From assembly GCF_002355375.1 (NCBI RefSeq), contig NZ_AP017312.1, positions 799,501 through 863,500 of the forward strand: a DNA stretch of 64,000 nt, given 5' to 3'. Under the pieces are notes generated by a model that ran no database searches, had not been told where the DNA came from, and worked only from the letters and a program-made list of their open reading frames with translations. Position 1 is the stretch's first letter. Each line of letters opens with the position of its first letter. Both the position numbers and the translations under genes were made by a program. The DNA comes from Aneurinibacillus soli. Lineage in GTDB: Bacteria > Bacillota > Bacilli > Aneurinibacillales > Aneurinibacillaceae. Shown here in pieces: positions 45,882-55,100 of the stretch.

Positions 45882-46984
45882 TGGCGCATATTGAAACATT
45901 CGGGCATGGCGGCGATCTGCGAACCGCATCGGCTGCTTTTGGCGTGCCGGAGGATCAGTTGCTTGATTTTAGCGCGAATATTAATCCGTTGGGACCACCC
46001 CCTGATTTAATGAAAAGGCTTGTCCAGGATATGGGGCGTCTCGTGCATTACCCAGACCCGGCCCACCGAGGGCTGATCAAGGGGCTGGCGAAAAAGTACG
46101 GGGTGAGTGAGCGCATGCTGGCGGTGGGGAATGGTGCGGCGGAGTGCATGGCGCTTGTCCTGCTGGCGCTTGCGCCGCGAACTGTTGGGGTGATTTATCC
46201 GTCATTTGTCGAATATACCCAGCTTGCCCGCCAGTTCGGTGCGCGTGTCGTCAGTTGTACGGGAAGGGCGGAAGATGGATTCTTGCCGACTCTTCCTGAG
46301 CTGCACATGCTGATTAAGCAGGTGGACCTTGTCTTTATCGGACATCCGAACAATCCAACTGGCTTGATGTATGATGTTCAAATTTTGCGCAAGTTGGCTG
46401 CCTGGGCCGATGAATTCGGGACATATGTGGTCATTGATGAAGCATTTCTCGACTTTTTGCCGGAGAGTCAGCAGCCGACTCTTATCGGGGAGCTTGGGCG
46501 ATATCCGCGCGTCATTCTTATTCGATCCATGACCAAGTTTTATGCGATTCCAGGGCTGCGGCTCGGATTTGCGGTGGCTGCCCCGGCGCTGATTCGCAAG
46601 CTGAAAGGAAAGCAGGTGCCATGGAGTGTGAATGCGCTTGCGCTTGCAGCGGGTGAGGTGTGCTGTGAGCAGAATGAATACGAGACGGCGACGCGTTTGC
46701 TGGTGGATACGGAGCGTGCATACTTGATTGGGCGCATTCGAGAATGGTTCGGCTGGCGTGTTTGGCCGGGCAAAGCGAATTTTCTGTTGATTCGTCTGCA
46801 TAAAGAAATGACGGCAGATACGATGCAGCTTGCACTTGGCAAGCGGGGTATTATGATTCGCAGCTGTGCGATGTATCCGGGGCTGACACCGCATGATATT
46901 CGGATTGCGGTGCGCCTGCGAGAAGAAAATGATCGACTGCTAGAAGCATTCGGTGCGGTATTGGTTGAGGGAGGACAACTATGA
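45881..46984 (+). CDS. cobD: L-threonine-O-3-phosphate decarboxylase CobD (aminotransferase fold)
   Basis: 367 residues, a PLP enzyme of the HisC-like subgroup. It decarboxylates L-threonine phosphate to (R)-1-amino-2-propanol phosphate, the linker joined to cobyric acid by CbiB. Signatures: HGGDLRTASAAFGVPEDQLLDFSANINPLG at the N-terminus in part, FIGHPNNPTG, VVIDEAFLDF, and the PLP Lys in RSMTKFYAIPGLRLGF. It is translationally coupled to cobO and to cobU (4-base overlap). The substrate is likely made by the PduX-like kinase encoded at 48.9 kb. Confidence 0.94.
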   Translation: MAHIETFGHGGDLRTASAAFGVPEDQLLDFSANINPLGPPPDLMKRLVQDMGRLVHYPDPAHRGLIKGLAKKYGVSERMLAVGNGAAECMALVLLALAPRTVGVIYPSFVEYTQLARQFGARVVSCTGRAEDGFLPTLPELHMLIKQVDLVFIGHPNNPTGLMYDVQILRKLAAWADEFGTYVVIDEAFLDFLPESQQPTLIGELGRYPRVILIRSMTKFYAIPGLRLGFAVAAPALIRKLKGKQVPWSVNALALAAGEVCCEQNEYETATRLLVDTERAYLIGRIREWFGWRVWPGKANFLLIRLHKEMTADTMQLALGKRGIMIRSCAMYPGLTPHDIRIAVRLREENDRLLEAFGAVLVEGGQL

Positions 46985-47529
46985 GCATCATCATGGTAAC
47001 CGGCGGAGTACGCTCTGGCAAGAGTGCGTTCGCGGAACAACTGGCAAGTGAGAATGGGACGTCCGTCCTCTATATTGCCACTGGAGTAAATACCGATATA
47101 GAAATGGAAGAACGGATTGCCCTGCACCGCGCACGTCGCCCAGAAGCATGGGGACTGCTGGAAACACCGCTGGACATTGTTAGTTCGGCAGGGGAGTATG
47201 AGAACTATGAGGCGGTTTTATTTGATTGCGTATCGACGTGGATAACCAATCAATTGCTTGCTGTTCCAGAAGAAGAATGGCGGGCCGAAGTGCATACGAA
47301 TGATATTATCGCACAGGCGGACGCATGGCTTGAGAGGCTGCATGCTTACAAGGGATGCGCGATCCTTGTATCGAGTGAAACCGGACTTGGCGGGGTGGCG
47401 ATGTCACGACTTGGACGGTGGTTTCAAGATGTACTTGGCACAGTGAATCAGCGGATTGCGATGCAAGCGGACGAGGTGTATGCCGTGCTTTCTGGCATTC
47501 CGCTTTGTCTTAAGGGGGAGCGGAGATGA
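46981..47529 (+). CDS. cobU: Adenosylcobinamide kinase / guanylyltransferase CobU
   Basis: 182 residues. The P-loop GGVRSGKSAFAEQLA is at the N-terminus, and the His that receives GMP is in ERIALHRARRPEAW. FDCVSTWITNQL and SSETGLGGVAMSRLGRWFQDVLG complete the signature. It phosphorylates adenosylcobinamide and adds GMP to give adenosylcobinamide-GDP. It overlaps cobD and cobS by four bases each. Confidence 0.95.
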   Translation: MSIIMVTGGVRSGKSAFAEQLASENGTSVLYIATGVNTDIEMEERIALHRARRPEAWGLLETPLDIVSSAGEYENYEAVLFDCVSTWITNQLLAVPEEEWRAEVHTNDIIAQADAWLERLHAYKGCAILVSSETGLGGVAMSRLGRWFQDVLGTVNQRIAMQADEVYAVLSGIPLCLKGERR

Positions 47530-48266
47530 ATGCGCTGTTTCATGCGATCGCATTTTTGACCCGGCTTCCGGTTCCGCGCTTGAGTACAGAGACGAAGGAC
47601 TGGGAGCGAAGCCCGGCCTTTTATCCGGTGGTTGGCTTGCTGCTCGGTCTCCTACTGGCTGCCTGGGGCTGGCTTATGCAGCAGATTTTCCCCGCGTCTC
47701 TTGCGGCTGTGTTGACCCTTATATTCTGGGTTTTTATCACAGGGGGTCTGCATCTGGACGGTTGGATGGACCTTGCGGATGGGCTTGGCAGCTGGCGTGA
47801 TCGGGAAAAAATATTCGCGATTATGAAAGATAGCCGAGTTGGCGCGATGGGTGTGATTGCCGCGATTTTGCTGTTTATGGTGAAGGGTGTGGCATTGTAT
47901 GAGATTGTGGCATCTGGCTGGATCACGATGCTGGTGCTGCCGCCGCTTCTTGCCCGGACGATGCTTGTCGCAGCGATCTGGTTCTGGCCCTATATAACCG
48001 AGAAAGGGCTTGGGAGCGGACTGCGTAGTGGGCTTACCCGGACCATTGTGGCAGCGGGACTGTGTGGAACGGCAGCGGTTGTCATCGGCGTATACCACTT
48101 GCCAGGTCTGCTCGTTGTAGGGATATCTATTATACTAGCGGTACTATTCACACAGCGCATTCATCGCAGGCTAGGTGGACTAACGGGAGATTGCTATGGC
48201 GCACTCGTGGAGTGGACAGAGGCGTGCGCCCTTGTCGCAGTAGTTGCCGCAGGGAGGTTGCTATGA
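47526..48266 (+). CDS. cobS: Adenosylcobinamide-GDP ribazoletransferase CobS
   Basis: 246 residues, integral membrane with about six segments. It joins adenosylcobinamide-GDP to alpha-ribazole (or its phosphate) to form adenosylcobalamin. Diagnostic sequence: FLTRLPVP at the N-terminus, then GGLHLDGWMDLADGLGSW and MKDSRVGAMGVIAAI with the acidic metal-binding residues, and GDCYGA near the C-terminus. Four-base overlaps with cobU and cobC indicate coupled translation. Confidence 0.95.
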   Translation: MNALFHAIAFLTRLPVPRLSTETKDWERSPAFYPVVGLLLGLLLAAWGWLMQQIFPASLAAVLTLIFWVFITGGLHLDGWMDLADGLGSWRDREKIFAIMKDSRVGAMGVIAAILLFMVKGVALYEIVASGWITMLVLPPLLARTMLVAAIWFWPYITEKGLGSGLRSGLTRTIVAAGLCGTAAVVIGVYHLPGLLVVGISIILAVLFTQRIHRRLGGLTGDCYGALVEWTEACALVAVVAAGRLL

Positions 48267-48841
48267 AATGGATCTGGATGCGGCATGGCGAGACGAAAGA
48301 AAACCGGGAGCGCCGCTATCTCGGACATTATGACGCACCGCTTTCTGCATCTGGCAGACAGCAGGTGGAGGAAGCGGCAGCTCTTCTTGGTAGTGAGCAG
48401 ATCACTCGTGTATACACAAGCGATCTGCTGCGCTGTGTAGAGACGGCAGCGATTATGACTGCTGCTAGACAAGTTGTCCCTGTGAAGATAAGAGAGCTGC
48501 GAGAACTGGACTTTGGACATTGGGATTGTAACACATACGAAGAAATTATGAACGATGACCCGGAACGAGCGAAAAGCTGGTATAATAACCCGTACACAAC
48601 GGCCCCTCCTGGCGGTGAGACGCTCTCGATGCTCGGTGACCGTGTAGATCGCTTTCTACGTACGTTGTCTCTGGATATGCAAACGGATGAGACTGCTTTA
48701 CTTGTTAGTCATGGCGGCCCCATTCGCTGGTTTCAGGCGGCCTGGATGACGGATAAGATAGAACCATTCTGGCAGATGCTCGGTGTTGCGCCTGCTGGTT
48801 TTTTCGCTGTGCGTTATAACGGAGATCGCTGGAGTAGATAA
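48263..48841 (+). CDS. cobC: Alpha-ribazole phosphatase CobC (histidine phosphatase family)
   Basis: 192 residues. The catalytic histidine is in WMRHGETKENRERRYLGH, with a second His in LLVSHGGPIRWFQ and the conserved ELDFGHWD. It removes phosphate from alpha-ribazole phosphate or cobalamin phosphate. The function is assigned by family resemblance and cluster position. ATG 48263 overlaps the cobS stop (ATGA) and has GGGAGG upstream; the open extension to 48062 is within cobS and rejected. Confidence 0.92.
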   Translation: MKWIWMRHGETKENRERRYLGHYDAPLSASGRQQVEEAAALLGSEQITRVYTSDLLRCVETAAIMTAARQVVPVKIRELRELDFGHWDCNTYEEIMNDDPERAKSWYNNPYTTAPPGGETLSMLGDRVDRFLRTLSLDMQTDETALLVSHGGPIRWFQAAWMTDKIEPFWQMLGVAPAGFFAVRYNGDRWSR

Positions 48842-48900
48842 ATCATAGACAAAGATAAAAAATAGAGAAGCCCGTATGAGGATAGGAAAAGGAGACAATC

Positions 48901-49770
48901 ATGAAAGCTGCAACAGGGACTGCTTGCCATACATTTGGCGAATTATTGCAGGGACAGTATGATGGCGCGCCGTTCCTCGTTTCTCTGCCGATTCAAAGTT
49001 ATGTCAGGGCGACATTTTATCCCGGGGGAGCGGGGGAACTCATCACATCGCCTCGCAAAATCAAAGTGCGCCGCATTTTGCGGCGGCTAATGAATGAATA
49101 CGAGATTCCGTTCGAAGGGACACTGCTGCTTGAACAGTCTCTTCCTGAAGGAAAAGGATTTGCCACCAGCACAGCGGATATGGTTGCGGCTTGCCGCGCT
49201 GTATCGAAAGCGTATCGGCTTCATCTGTTGCCGCATCATATTTCATCGCTTCTTGTGCAGGTAGAGCCGACAGATGGCATCATGTACGACGAGGTTGTGG
49301 CGTACCGCCATCATCATGGAGAAGTGATGGCGTCGCTCGGTCAATTGCCGCCGCTTCGAATCATCGGTGTGGATCGGGGAGGCCGGATCGATACCGTATC
49401 ATTCAATCGGCAGGCGCAGCCTTATACGGTACAAGAAGAAAAGGAGTATGAAGGACTGCTTTTGATGCTTCAGGAAGCGTTTCGTTCTGGAGACAGTGAG
49501 ATGATTGGCTATGTGGCAACCAAAAGTGCGGATATGCATCAAAAACGATTGTTGCACCCTGATCTTGAGCGGATGAAAGAGCTATGCCGTGAAGTGGATG
49601 GGCTTGGTGTAACGATTGCCCACAGTGGAACATTGGCCGGAATCCTGCTTGATGCGTCTTCGACTGATTATATCAAGCAGGAGGAAAAGCTGTGCGAGCG
49701 AATGAAAGGATGGCACCGATCGCTGCATAAGTTTTCCGTTGCAAGAAGTCAGAAAGGGATACACGTATGA
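48901..49770 (+). CDS. GHMP-family kinase, probable L-threonine kinase (PduX-like)
   Basis: 289 residues. The GHMP ATP-binding motif is LPEGKGFATSTADMVAAC (residues about 79-96) and a C-terminal motif ITIAHSG-type text appears as GVTIAHSGTLAGILLD. PduX phosphorylates L-threonine to the substrate of CobD, and the location here between cobC and cbiZ supports that job. ATG 48901 has AAAAGGAG 7 bp upstream, and a 59-bp gap separates it from cobC. It overlaps cbiZ by four bases. Confidence 0.85.
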   Translation: MKAATGTACHTFGELLQGQYDGAPFLVSLPIQSYVRATFYPGGAGELITSPRKIKVRRILRRLMNEYEIPFEGTLLLEQSLPEGKGFATSTADMVAACRAVSKAYRLHLLPHHISSLLVQVEPTDGIMYDEVVAYRHHHGEVMASLGQLPPLRIIGVDRGGRIDTVSFNRQAQPYTVQEEKEYEGLLLMLQEAFRSGDSEMIGYVATKSADMHQKRLLHPDLERMKELCREVDGLGVTIAHSGTLAGILLDASSTDYIKQEEKLCERMKGWHRSLHKFSVARSQKGIHV

Positions 49771-50474
49771 GTCAACCGTTTCGGAATAACACCTTTTACC
49801 GGTCTTCCATCTGGCCGGATCTTACTATTACGAATACAGATGAACATGTATTGGTACGCACAGTAGATCCGATGACTGTATTTAGCAACGCGCTCTGGCA
49901 GGGAGGGCTTACGCATGCGTCCCATTTTGTAAATTGGAAAGTGCCGCTTGATTACCGCTGTGCGGACCCGGTGGAGCTCATGCGCACCCAGATTAGTGCC
50001 TGGGGATATCCCGTAGGCCGCACGGTTGGGCTACAGACAGCGGCAAAACTAACCCATACGTCCATTCAGGAAGAAGCGGGGGATAAATACCGCCTCATTT
50101 GCTGTGTGACAGCAGGAACAGGCAATGCGTCTCGGTCTGGTAAAGCGCGTACTACCTTTCCGGCGTATGCCTGCGGAACGATTAACACGTTTGTACTCAT
50201 TGACGCCAGCATGACTACGTCTGCCATGATTAATGCCATTATAACGGCGACAGAGGCCAAAGCAGCAGCTCTTCAGGATCTTGGGGTTACGGATGAAGAT
50301 GGGGAGATTGCGACTGGTACCACAACGGATGCAGTCGTGCTTGCGTCAAGTCAGAATAAACGGTACGGTGATCCGCATCAGTTCGCCGGAGCAGCGACGA
50401 CGATTGGCAATGCGATTGGTCGACTTGTGTATCAAGCTGTGCATGAAGCGGTTGCGACACAGGAGGAGGGCTAG
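49767..50474 (+). CDS. cbiZ: Adenosylcobinamide amidohydrolase CbiZ
   Basis: 235 residues. Family signatures CCVTAGTGNASRSGKA, GTINTFVLIDASMTTSAMINAI and ATGTTTDAVVLASS are clear. CbiZ hydrolyses the aminopropanol side chain of cobinamides to give adenosylcobyric acid, allowing pseudo-cobalamins or cobinamide precursors to be rebuilt with the preferred lower ligand. Found in archaea and scattered bacteria, it is a mark of corrinoid salvage. It is directly followed by cbiB, which re-attaches aminopropanol phosphate. Confidence 0.92.
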   Translation: MSQPFRNNTFYRSSIWPDLTITNTDEHVLVRTVDPMTVFSNALWQGGLTHASHFVNWKVPLDYRCADPVELMRTQISAWGYPVGRTVGLQTAAKLTHTSIQEEAGDKYRLICCVTAGTGNASRSGKARTTFPAYACGTINTFVLIDASMTTSAMINAIITATEAKAAALQDLGVTDEDGEIATGTTTDAVVLASSQNKRYGDPHQFAGAATTIGNAIGRLVYQAVHEAVATQEEG

Positions 50475-50475
50475 C

Positions 50476-51438
50476 ATGGAGCGGGCTTTTGTATTACTAG
50501 CCGCTTATATCATCGACCTTGTAGTGGGTGATCCGCGCTGGCTTACTCATCCGGTTGTCTATATGGGACGGGTGATCAAATGGTTAGAGGGCAACATCCG
50601 GCATGCTTTTCCCAGGGAGGAACAGTTGAAACGGGCCGGAATCTTTTTGCCGGTGCTGCTGGTCGGAGGAAGCTATTTATTCGTGTGGCTGTTGCTGAAA
50701 GCGCTGGCGTTCATTCATCCATGGCTAGCACTTGCAGTAGAAGCCTGGTTAATCTCTACGACTATTGCGACAAAAGGACTGGCACAGGCGGGCAGGGAGA
50801 TTTACCAGCTATTGAAGCAGGGGGATCTGGAAGGAGCACGTCAGGCACTCTCGATGGTTGTCGGGCGGGACACGCAGTTTTTGAATGAGCGGGAAGTGTC
50901 GCGCGGTGCGGTAGAGACGGTAGCAGAGAATATCGTCGATGCGATTTTGTCCCCATTGTTTTATGCTGCGATTGGGGGGGCGCCACTGGCTATGGCGTAT
51001 CGTGCAGCCAATACGCTTGATTCGATGGTCGGCTACAAAAATGATAAATATCGCAATCTTGGCTTTGCATCGGCCCGGTTCGATGACCTGGCCAACTACA
51101 TCCCAGCCCGGCTTGCGGCGGTTGTGCTGACCGGAGTTAGCTGGATTATGCGTTACAACTCGCGCGGCTGTCGGGATATGATTCGGCGTGATGCGCGCCT
51201 GCACCCGAGCCCGAACAGTGGATTTACGGAAGCGGGTGTAGCCGGGGCGCTGGAGATTCAGCTTGGTGGCCTGAATTATTATCAGGGTGTTCCATCCGAA
51301 CGGGCGAAGCTTGGTGATCCGGTGCGACCGATCGAGCCGGAGGATATTCGGCGTACGGTTAGTCTGATGCATGGCACCGCGTTTTTCTTTCTTATTTTTA
51401 GCTTGCTGATTGTACTGTTTGTCTCGCTTCTCGAATAA
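50476..51438 (+). CDS. cbiB: Adenosylcobinamide-phosphate synthase CbiB
   Basis: 320 residues, integral membrane. It couples adenosylcobyric acid with (R)-1-amino-2-propanol phosphate. Signatures: LVVGDPRWLTHPVVYMGRVI at the N-terminus, GAVETVAENIVDAILSPLFY, ANTLDSMVGYKNDKY and RDARLHPSPNSGFTEA. ATG 50476 follows GGAGGAGGG, one base after the cbiZ stop. The open frame back to 50281 lies in cbiZ and is not used. The terminator at 51464-51496 ends the cobalamin cluster. Confidence 0.95.
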   Translation: MERAFVLLAAYIIDLVVGDPRWLTHPVVYMGRVIKWLEGNIRHAFPREEQLKRAGIFLPVLLVGGSYLFVWLLLKALAFIHPWLALAVEAWLISTTIATKGLAQAGREIYQLLKQGDLEGARQALSMVVGRDTQFLNEREVSRGAVETVAENIVDAILSPLFYAAIGGAPLAMAYRAANTLDSMVGYKNDKYRNLGFASARFDDLANYIPARLAAVVLTGVSWIMRYNSRGCRDMIRRDARLHPSPNSGFTEAGVAGALEIQLGGLNYYQGVPSERAKLGDPVRPIEPEDIRRTVSLMHGTAFFFLIFSLLIVLFVSLLE

Positions 51439-51463
51439 GTAGTATAATCCGGAAATTATGTCC

Positions 51464-51496
51464 AAAAAGTCGCTTCGCGGAAGCGACTTTTTTTTA
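51464..51496 (+). terminator. Terminator at the end of the cobalamin cluster
   Basis: A perfect 12-bp stem (51464-51475 with 51481-51492), 5-base loop, T run. Confidence 0.93.
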
Positions 51497-51546
51497 TGGG
51501 CAGCGTCCAATAGGGTAGGGAGTACAAGAGCGAGGGGGAGACAAAT

Positions 51547-52314
51547 GTGAACAACAAAGAAGAGATCATTCGCCAGGTGAGAGAAACGGGAAGTGAGAAT
51601 GGGAAGGCGACGGTATATCATTTGCCATACGGAGAGATCGAGCCGCAATCTGTCTCGAAGTCCGTGAGTACAAAACCGAAAAAGAAAATGTGGCTATTCC
51701 GTGTTCCGGGAGCACGCATGTGGAAAAACATGCGTCGCTTTCTAGTAGTAGCAGTAGCCGGGGTACTGCTTGTGGCAGGTGGTATAGTAGTTGGAAACAA
51801 ATGGATCAGTACGCCGGATATGAACAGGCAAACGGTGATTGAAGAGGTGCGAGAACTTTCGTATCTGACGACCGCAGAAGCAGTGGTCACCACTACCCTT
51901 ACAGGCGAAGATGCCTACAAGTTTTATGACATGGAGCTTCCAGGAACGAAACGAGTGGTACATATGGATGTTCCGGCCAAATTGCTTGTTGGTATTAACT
52001 TGAAGCAATTAACCGCAAATGATATATCCATCGATCAGATAAATAAGCAGATTACGATTATTCTGCCGCACGCCGGGTTTTTGCAGGAGCCAAACATTGA
52101 CATGGATAAGGTGAAGCTGTTCTCTGAATCCGGTATGTTCCGTCGGGATTTATCGCCTTCGGAGCAGCAGGAGTTGCTTGTGCAAGCACGCGGCAAGTTG
52201 GAGCAGGAAGCAGCCGAGAGTGGCGTGATTCAGACGGCGGAAGATCGAGCGGTACGGGTATTGCAGCAGATCTATAAGCCGGTCGGCTATCACGTGAACG
52301 TGGCCTTTCAATAA
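51547..52314 (+). CDS. DUF4230 membrane-anchored protein
   Basis: 255 residues. A basic cytoplasmic N-terminus of about 60 residues precedes one membrane segment (about 63-85), and the extracellular part carries the DUF4230 domain (VIEEVRELSYLTTAEAVVTT, VVHMDVPAKLLVGINLKQL, ITIILPHAGFLQEPNID). Function of this domain is unknown. The GTG at 51547 is used, with GAGGGGGAG upstream; the adjacent ATG is out of frame. It is not connected to the cobalamin cluster, being behind its terminator. Confidence 0.82.
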   Translation: MNNKEEIIRQVRETGSENGKATVYHLPYGEIEPQSVSKSVSTKPKKKMWLFRVPGARMWKNMRRFLVVAVAGVLLVAGGIVVGNKWISTPDMNRQTVIEEVRELSYLTTAEAVVTTTLTGEDAYKFYDMELPGTKRVVHMDVPAKLLVGINLKQLTANDISIDQINKQITIILPHAGFLQEPNIDMDKVKLFSESGMFRRDLSPSEQQELLVQARGKLEQEAAESGVIQTAEDRAVRVLQQIYKPVGYHVNVAFQ

Positions 52315-52404
52315 TAAACTCTTGAAATTCAGCCATCACATACGAAATAATAGAAGAAGAGAGAAACCGGGATTTTGCAAGTGAAGTGAAGTGAGGTGAA
52401 ATGT

Positions 52405-52674
52405 ATGGAGATGAACGATCTGTTTACGCTGGGACTTGATCCGTTTGAGTTTATGATTTATATGTTCCTCATTCAATTCGGTCCGCAGTGGGATTGTGGA
52501 ATCTTTCCGTCAATCCGACAAATTGCAGCTGTATGCAACATGAATAAGAATACAGTCGAGCGAAAGATAAAAAGCCTCGAAGAAAAGCAGCTCATTAAAA
52601 TACACAAATACCAGAATAAAAACTGTTATGAGTTTTTAACTGTGGCGCAGCCGATGGTGTTGCAGAAAAGCTAA
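52405..52674 (+). CDS. Small helix-turn-helix protein
   Basis: 89 residues. A winged HTH of the HTH_36/DnaD-N type is apparent: LDPFEFMIYMFLIQFG, then CGIFPSIRQIAAVCNMNKNTVERKIKSLEEKQLIKIHK. Such domains occur in plasmid and phage replication proteins and in regulators. ATG 52405 follows GAGGTG by 7 bp. The leader contains a short GTGAA tandem run (52381-52400). No partner gene is obvious and the target DNA is unknown. Confidence 0.72.
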   Translation: MEMNDLFTLGLDPFEFMIYMFLIQFGPQWDCGIFPSIRQIAAVCNMNKNTVERKIKSLEEKQLIKIHKYQNKNCYEFLTVAQPMVLQKS

Positions 52675-52680
52675 GAAACA

Positions 52681-52746
52681 AAGAAAAACAAGGCTAGGGA
52701 AAATACCGGCGGCCAGCCGAAATCTTCCCGGGCCTTGTTTTCTTTT
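52681..52746. terminator. Bidirectional terminator between the HTH gene and cls
   Basis: A CAAGGC/GCCTTG stem is extended by A-rich and T-rich flanks. The 37-base interior contains GC-rich partial pairings. Confidence 0.75.
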
Positions 52747-54260
52747 CATAGAAGAGGAGACAGCAGACGGGCGACCGACTCAAGTACTCGATGATGCCAC
52801 GGTCGCCTCTGATAGTCATCTAAGGTCAATTCTTTGCTGTCTTCGAGATCGTCGAAGAAATCGGCCTCTAGCTTGGCGACGGAACTGCTGTTATACAAAA
52901 TGGCATTCACTTCAAAATTATGCTGGAAGCTGCGAATGTCCATATTAGCCGTGCCAATCGATGCAACCAGCCCGTCAACAAGTAAAATCTTGGCGTGAAC
53001 AAATCCGGGCTGATACAGATAGAATCGTACTCCCGCTTCAAGAAGCTCCTGGAAATACGAGCGGGACGCCCAGAAAACGGTTTGATGGTCGGGTCGGCTC
53101 GGGAGCAAAATTCGTACATCCAGACCGCTTAACGCAGCCGTTTTGAGCGCCATTGTAATCGAGTCATCCGGCACAAAGTACGGGGAGGTGATGTAGATTT
53201 TCTCCTGGGCGGTAGCGATAATCGAAAAATACATCTGCCAGATCAGCTCCCAGTCCGAATCCGGCCCGCTTGCAGCAATCTGGATAATCTCTTCTCCCTC
53301 GATCTCCCCGAGCGGTGGGAAGTAGCGATCGCTGTTCACACTTTTGTCGGTTATGAAAAACCAGTCCTTCAAAAAGATGTTCTGAAGCAGATATACAGCT
53401 TCTCCTTCGAGCTGGACATGAGAGTCTCGCCAGAAGCCAAAACGTGTGTCTTTGCCTAAGTATTCGTCTCCGATGTTCAGTCCGCCGACAAAGCCAATTT
53501 TACCGTCTACGATTACAATTTTGCGGTGGTTACGGTAGTTAAGCTTATTGTTTAAGAACGGAAGAATTACCGGGAAGAAGGCCGCAACCTCTACCCCTGC
53601 TTCCCGCAGTTCAGCAATATAGGCTCGATCAAGCCGCACACTTCCGACACCATCATAAATCACGCGCACCTTTACACCTTGTCGTGCTTTGTCCATCAAC
53701 ACTTGCTTGAATTGTTGGCCGGTAGCATCATGACGGATGATGTAGAATTGGAAGTGAATGTGATCCTTCGCCTTTGACATGTCAGTAAGGATCTGCCGGA
53801 ATGTCTCATCCCCGTTCGTCAGAATGCGGGAGACATTGTGAACGGTAAAAGGCGATTGGGATACATTCGTCATCAAATTCAGCAAACGACGCTTGGAGGC
53901 GAGATGCGGATACATCCAGAAATCGCTTTCTTTAAGCAGGGGGCGTGGACGAGTCTCAAGCTTCTTTAAGACGTCCGCGTTGCTGATAAATTTATGACGA
54001 AATAGCTTCCGTTTGCGTACATTGCGCCCGATCAAGACATACAAAATAAAGCCAACAATCGGTAGGAAGTTCAGGATAATGAGCCAGGCGACTGTGCGTG
54101 ATGGATTGCGGTTCTCCAGCACAATGAGAAAAGCAATCAAAAACACAGACAGGGAAAAAAGAAAGGTAAGATACGGCTCGATGATTCCCCAGAAAGAAGC
54201 AGCCGGATGGACGGATGTGGCTGCTAGTTCAAGAGCCGGGCTAGAAAAGTTCCATGTCAT
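52746..54260 (-). CDS. cls: Cardiolipin synthase (phospholipase D family)
   Basis: 504 residues. Two N-terminal membrane segments (about residues 24-47 and 55-76) precede two PLD domains. The first HKD motif is HRKIVIVDGKIGFVGG (with His-Lys in NYRNHRKI), the second HAKILLVDGLVASIGTANMD. It condenses two phosphatidylglycerol molecules to cardiolipin and glycerol at the membrane. Length and order match Bacillus ClsA. It is divergent from the YigZ gene, and the two promoters share the 71-bp gap. Confidence 0.95.
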   Translation of the reverse strand: MTWNFSSPALELAATSVHPAASFWGIIEPYLTFLFSLSVFLIAFLIVLENRNPSRTVAWLIILNFLPIVGFILYVLIGRNVRKRKLFRHKFISNADVLKKLETRPRPLLKESDFWMYPHLASKRRLLNLMTNVSQSPFTVHNVSRILTNGDETFRQILTDMSKAKDHIHFQFYIIRHDATGQQFKQVLMDKARQGVKVRVIYDGVGSVRLDRAYIAELREAGVEVAAFFPVILPFLNNKLNYRNHRKIVIVDGKIGFVGGLNIGDEYLGKDTRFGFWRDSHVQLEGEAVYLLQNIFLKDWFFITDKSVNSDRYFPPLGEIEGEEIIQIAASGPDSDWELIWQMYFSIIATAQEKIYITSPYFVPDDSITMALKTAALSGLDVRILLPSRPDHQTVFWASRSYFQELLEAGVRFYLYQPGFVHAKILLVDGLVASIGTANMDIRSFQHNFEVNAILYNSSSVAKLEADFFDDLEDSKELTLDDYQRRPWHHRVLESVARLLSPLL

Positions 54261-54331
54261 CGTACACCAACCTTGTATGTTATTATGGTTTATTATATAG
54301 AGAAAGTCATCGGGAAGAAAGGAAGTTAACG

Positions 54332-55000
54332 ATGCTCAAACGTTATTTGACGGTTCGGCCTGAAGGAGAGACAGAAATTGAGATCAAGCGTTCACGGTTT
54401 ATTAGCTATGTGAAGCGGGTGGAGACACCGGAAGAAGCTGTGACATTCATTCAGGGAATTAAGAAAAAGCACTGGGATGCGACGCATAACTGCTCGGCAT
54501 ATATCGTAGGCGAGCACGATCAGCATCAGAAAATGGATGATGACGGTGAGCCGAGCGGTACGGCAGGCAAGCCGATTCTGGAAGTGATTAAGAAAAAAGG
54601 ACTAAAGGATACAGCCATTGTCGTGACCCGTTATTTTGGTGGCGTCAAGCTTGGGGCAGGCGGTTTAATCCGCGCTTACGGCAAATCGGCCAGCGCAGGA
54701 GTTCGAGCAACCGGCGTAGTGGAGCGAGTTCTTACACGCGGCCATCATTTTGCCTTTGATTATACACATTGGGGTAAGGTGGAGAATGAGTTAAATGCGC
54801 ATGGCTATCAGATTTTGAATGTTGAATACCTGGATCGGGTGACCGTGACAGTAGGAGAAGAAGAAGGAAAGGAAGAGCCGCTTACGAACTTGATGATCAA
54901 TCTGACAAGCGGGCAGGTCGAGTGGACACCGGGAGACCTGGCATATATCGAGCGTTTGCAGGAAGCAGAAGATGATATTGATTTGGAAGAAGATGAATAA
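54332..55000 (+). CDS. YigZ/IMPACT family protein
   Basis: 222 residues. The N-terminal Impact domain includes EIEIKRSRFISYVKRVET, HNCSAYIVG, DDDGEPSGTAGKPIL and VVTRYFGGVKLGAGGLIRAYG; a C-terminal DUF1949 ferredoxin-like domain follows and the tail is very acidic (EAEDDIDLEEDE). Members bind translation-related partners or nucleic acids, and some are associated with ribosome and stress regulation, but the bacterial function is not settled. ATG 54332 has GAAAGGAAG upstream. Confidence 0.9.
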   Translation: MLKRYLTVRPEGETEIEIKRSRFISYVKRVETPEEAVTFIQGIKKKHWDATHNCSAYIVGEHDQHQKMDDDGEPSGTAGKPILEVIKKKGLKDTAIVVTRYFGGVKLGAGGLIRAYGKSASAGVRATGVVERVLTRGHHFAFDYTHWGKVENELNAHGYQILNVEYLDRVTVTVGEEEGKEEPLTNLMINLTSGQVEWTPGDLAYIERLQEAEDDIDLEEDE

Positions 55001-55100
55001 CAGCAGGACAAACTAGCTAATGGAACAATACTCGCATTCGTTATGGCGGTTGGTATAATAGACGAGGATATATACTTTAATAGCGAAAGGACGAAGCCAT

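Noticed and set aside
48062-48262. Upstream extension of the cobC reading frame
   Set aside because: It lies within cobS and lacks homology to histidine phosphatases; ATG 48263 overlaps the cobS stop as in a coupled operon.
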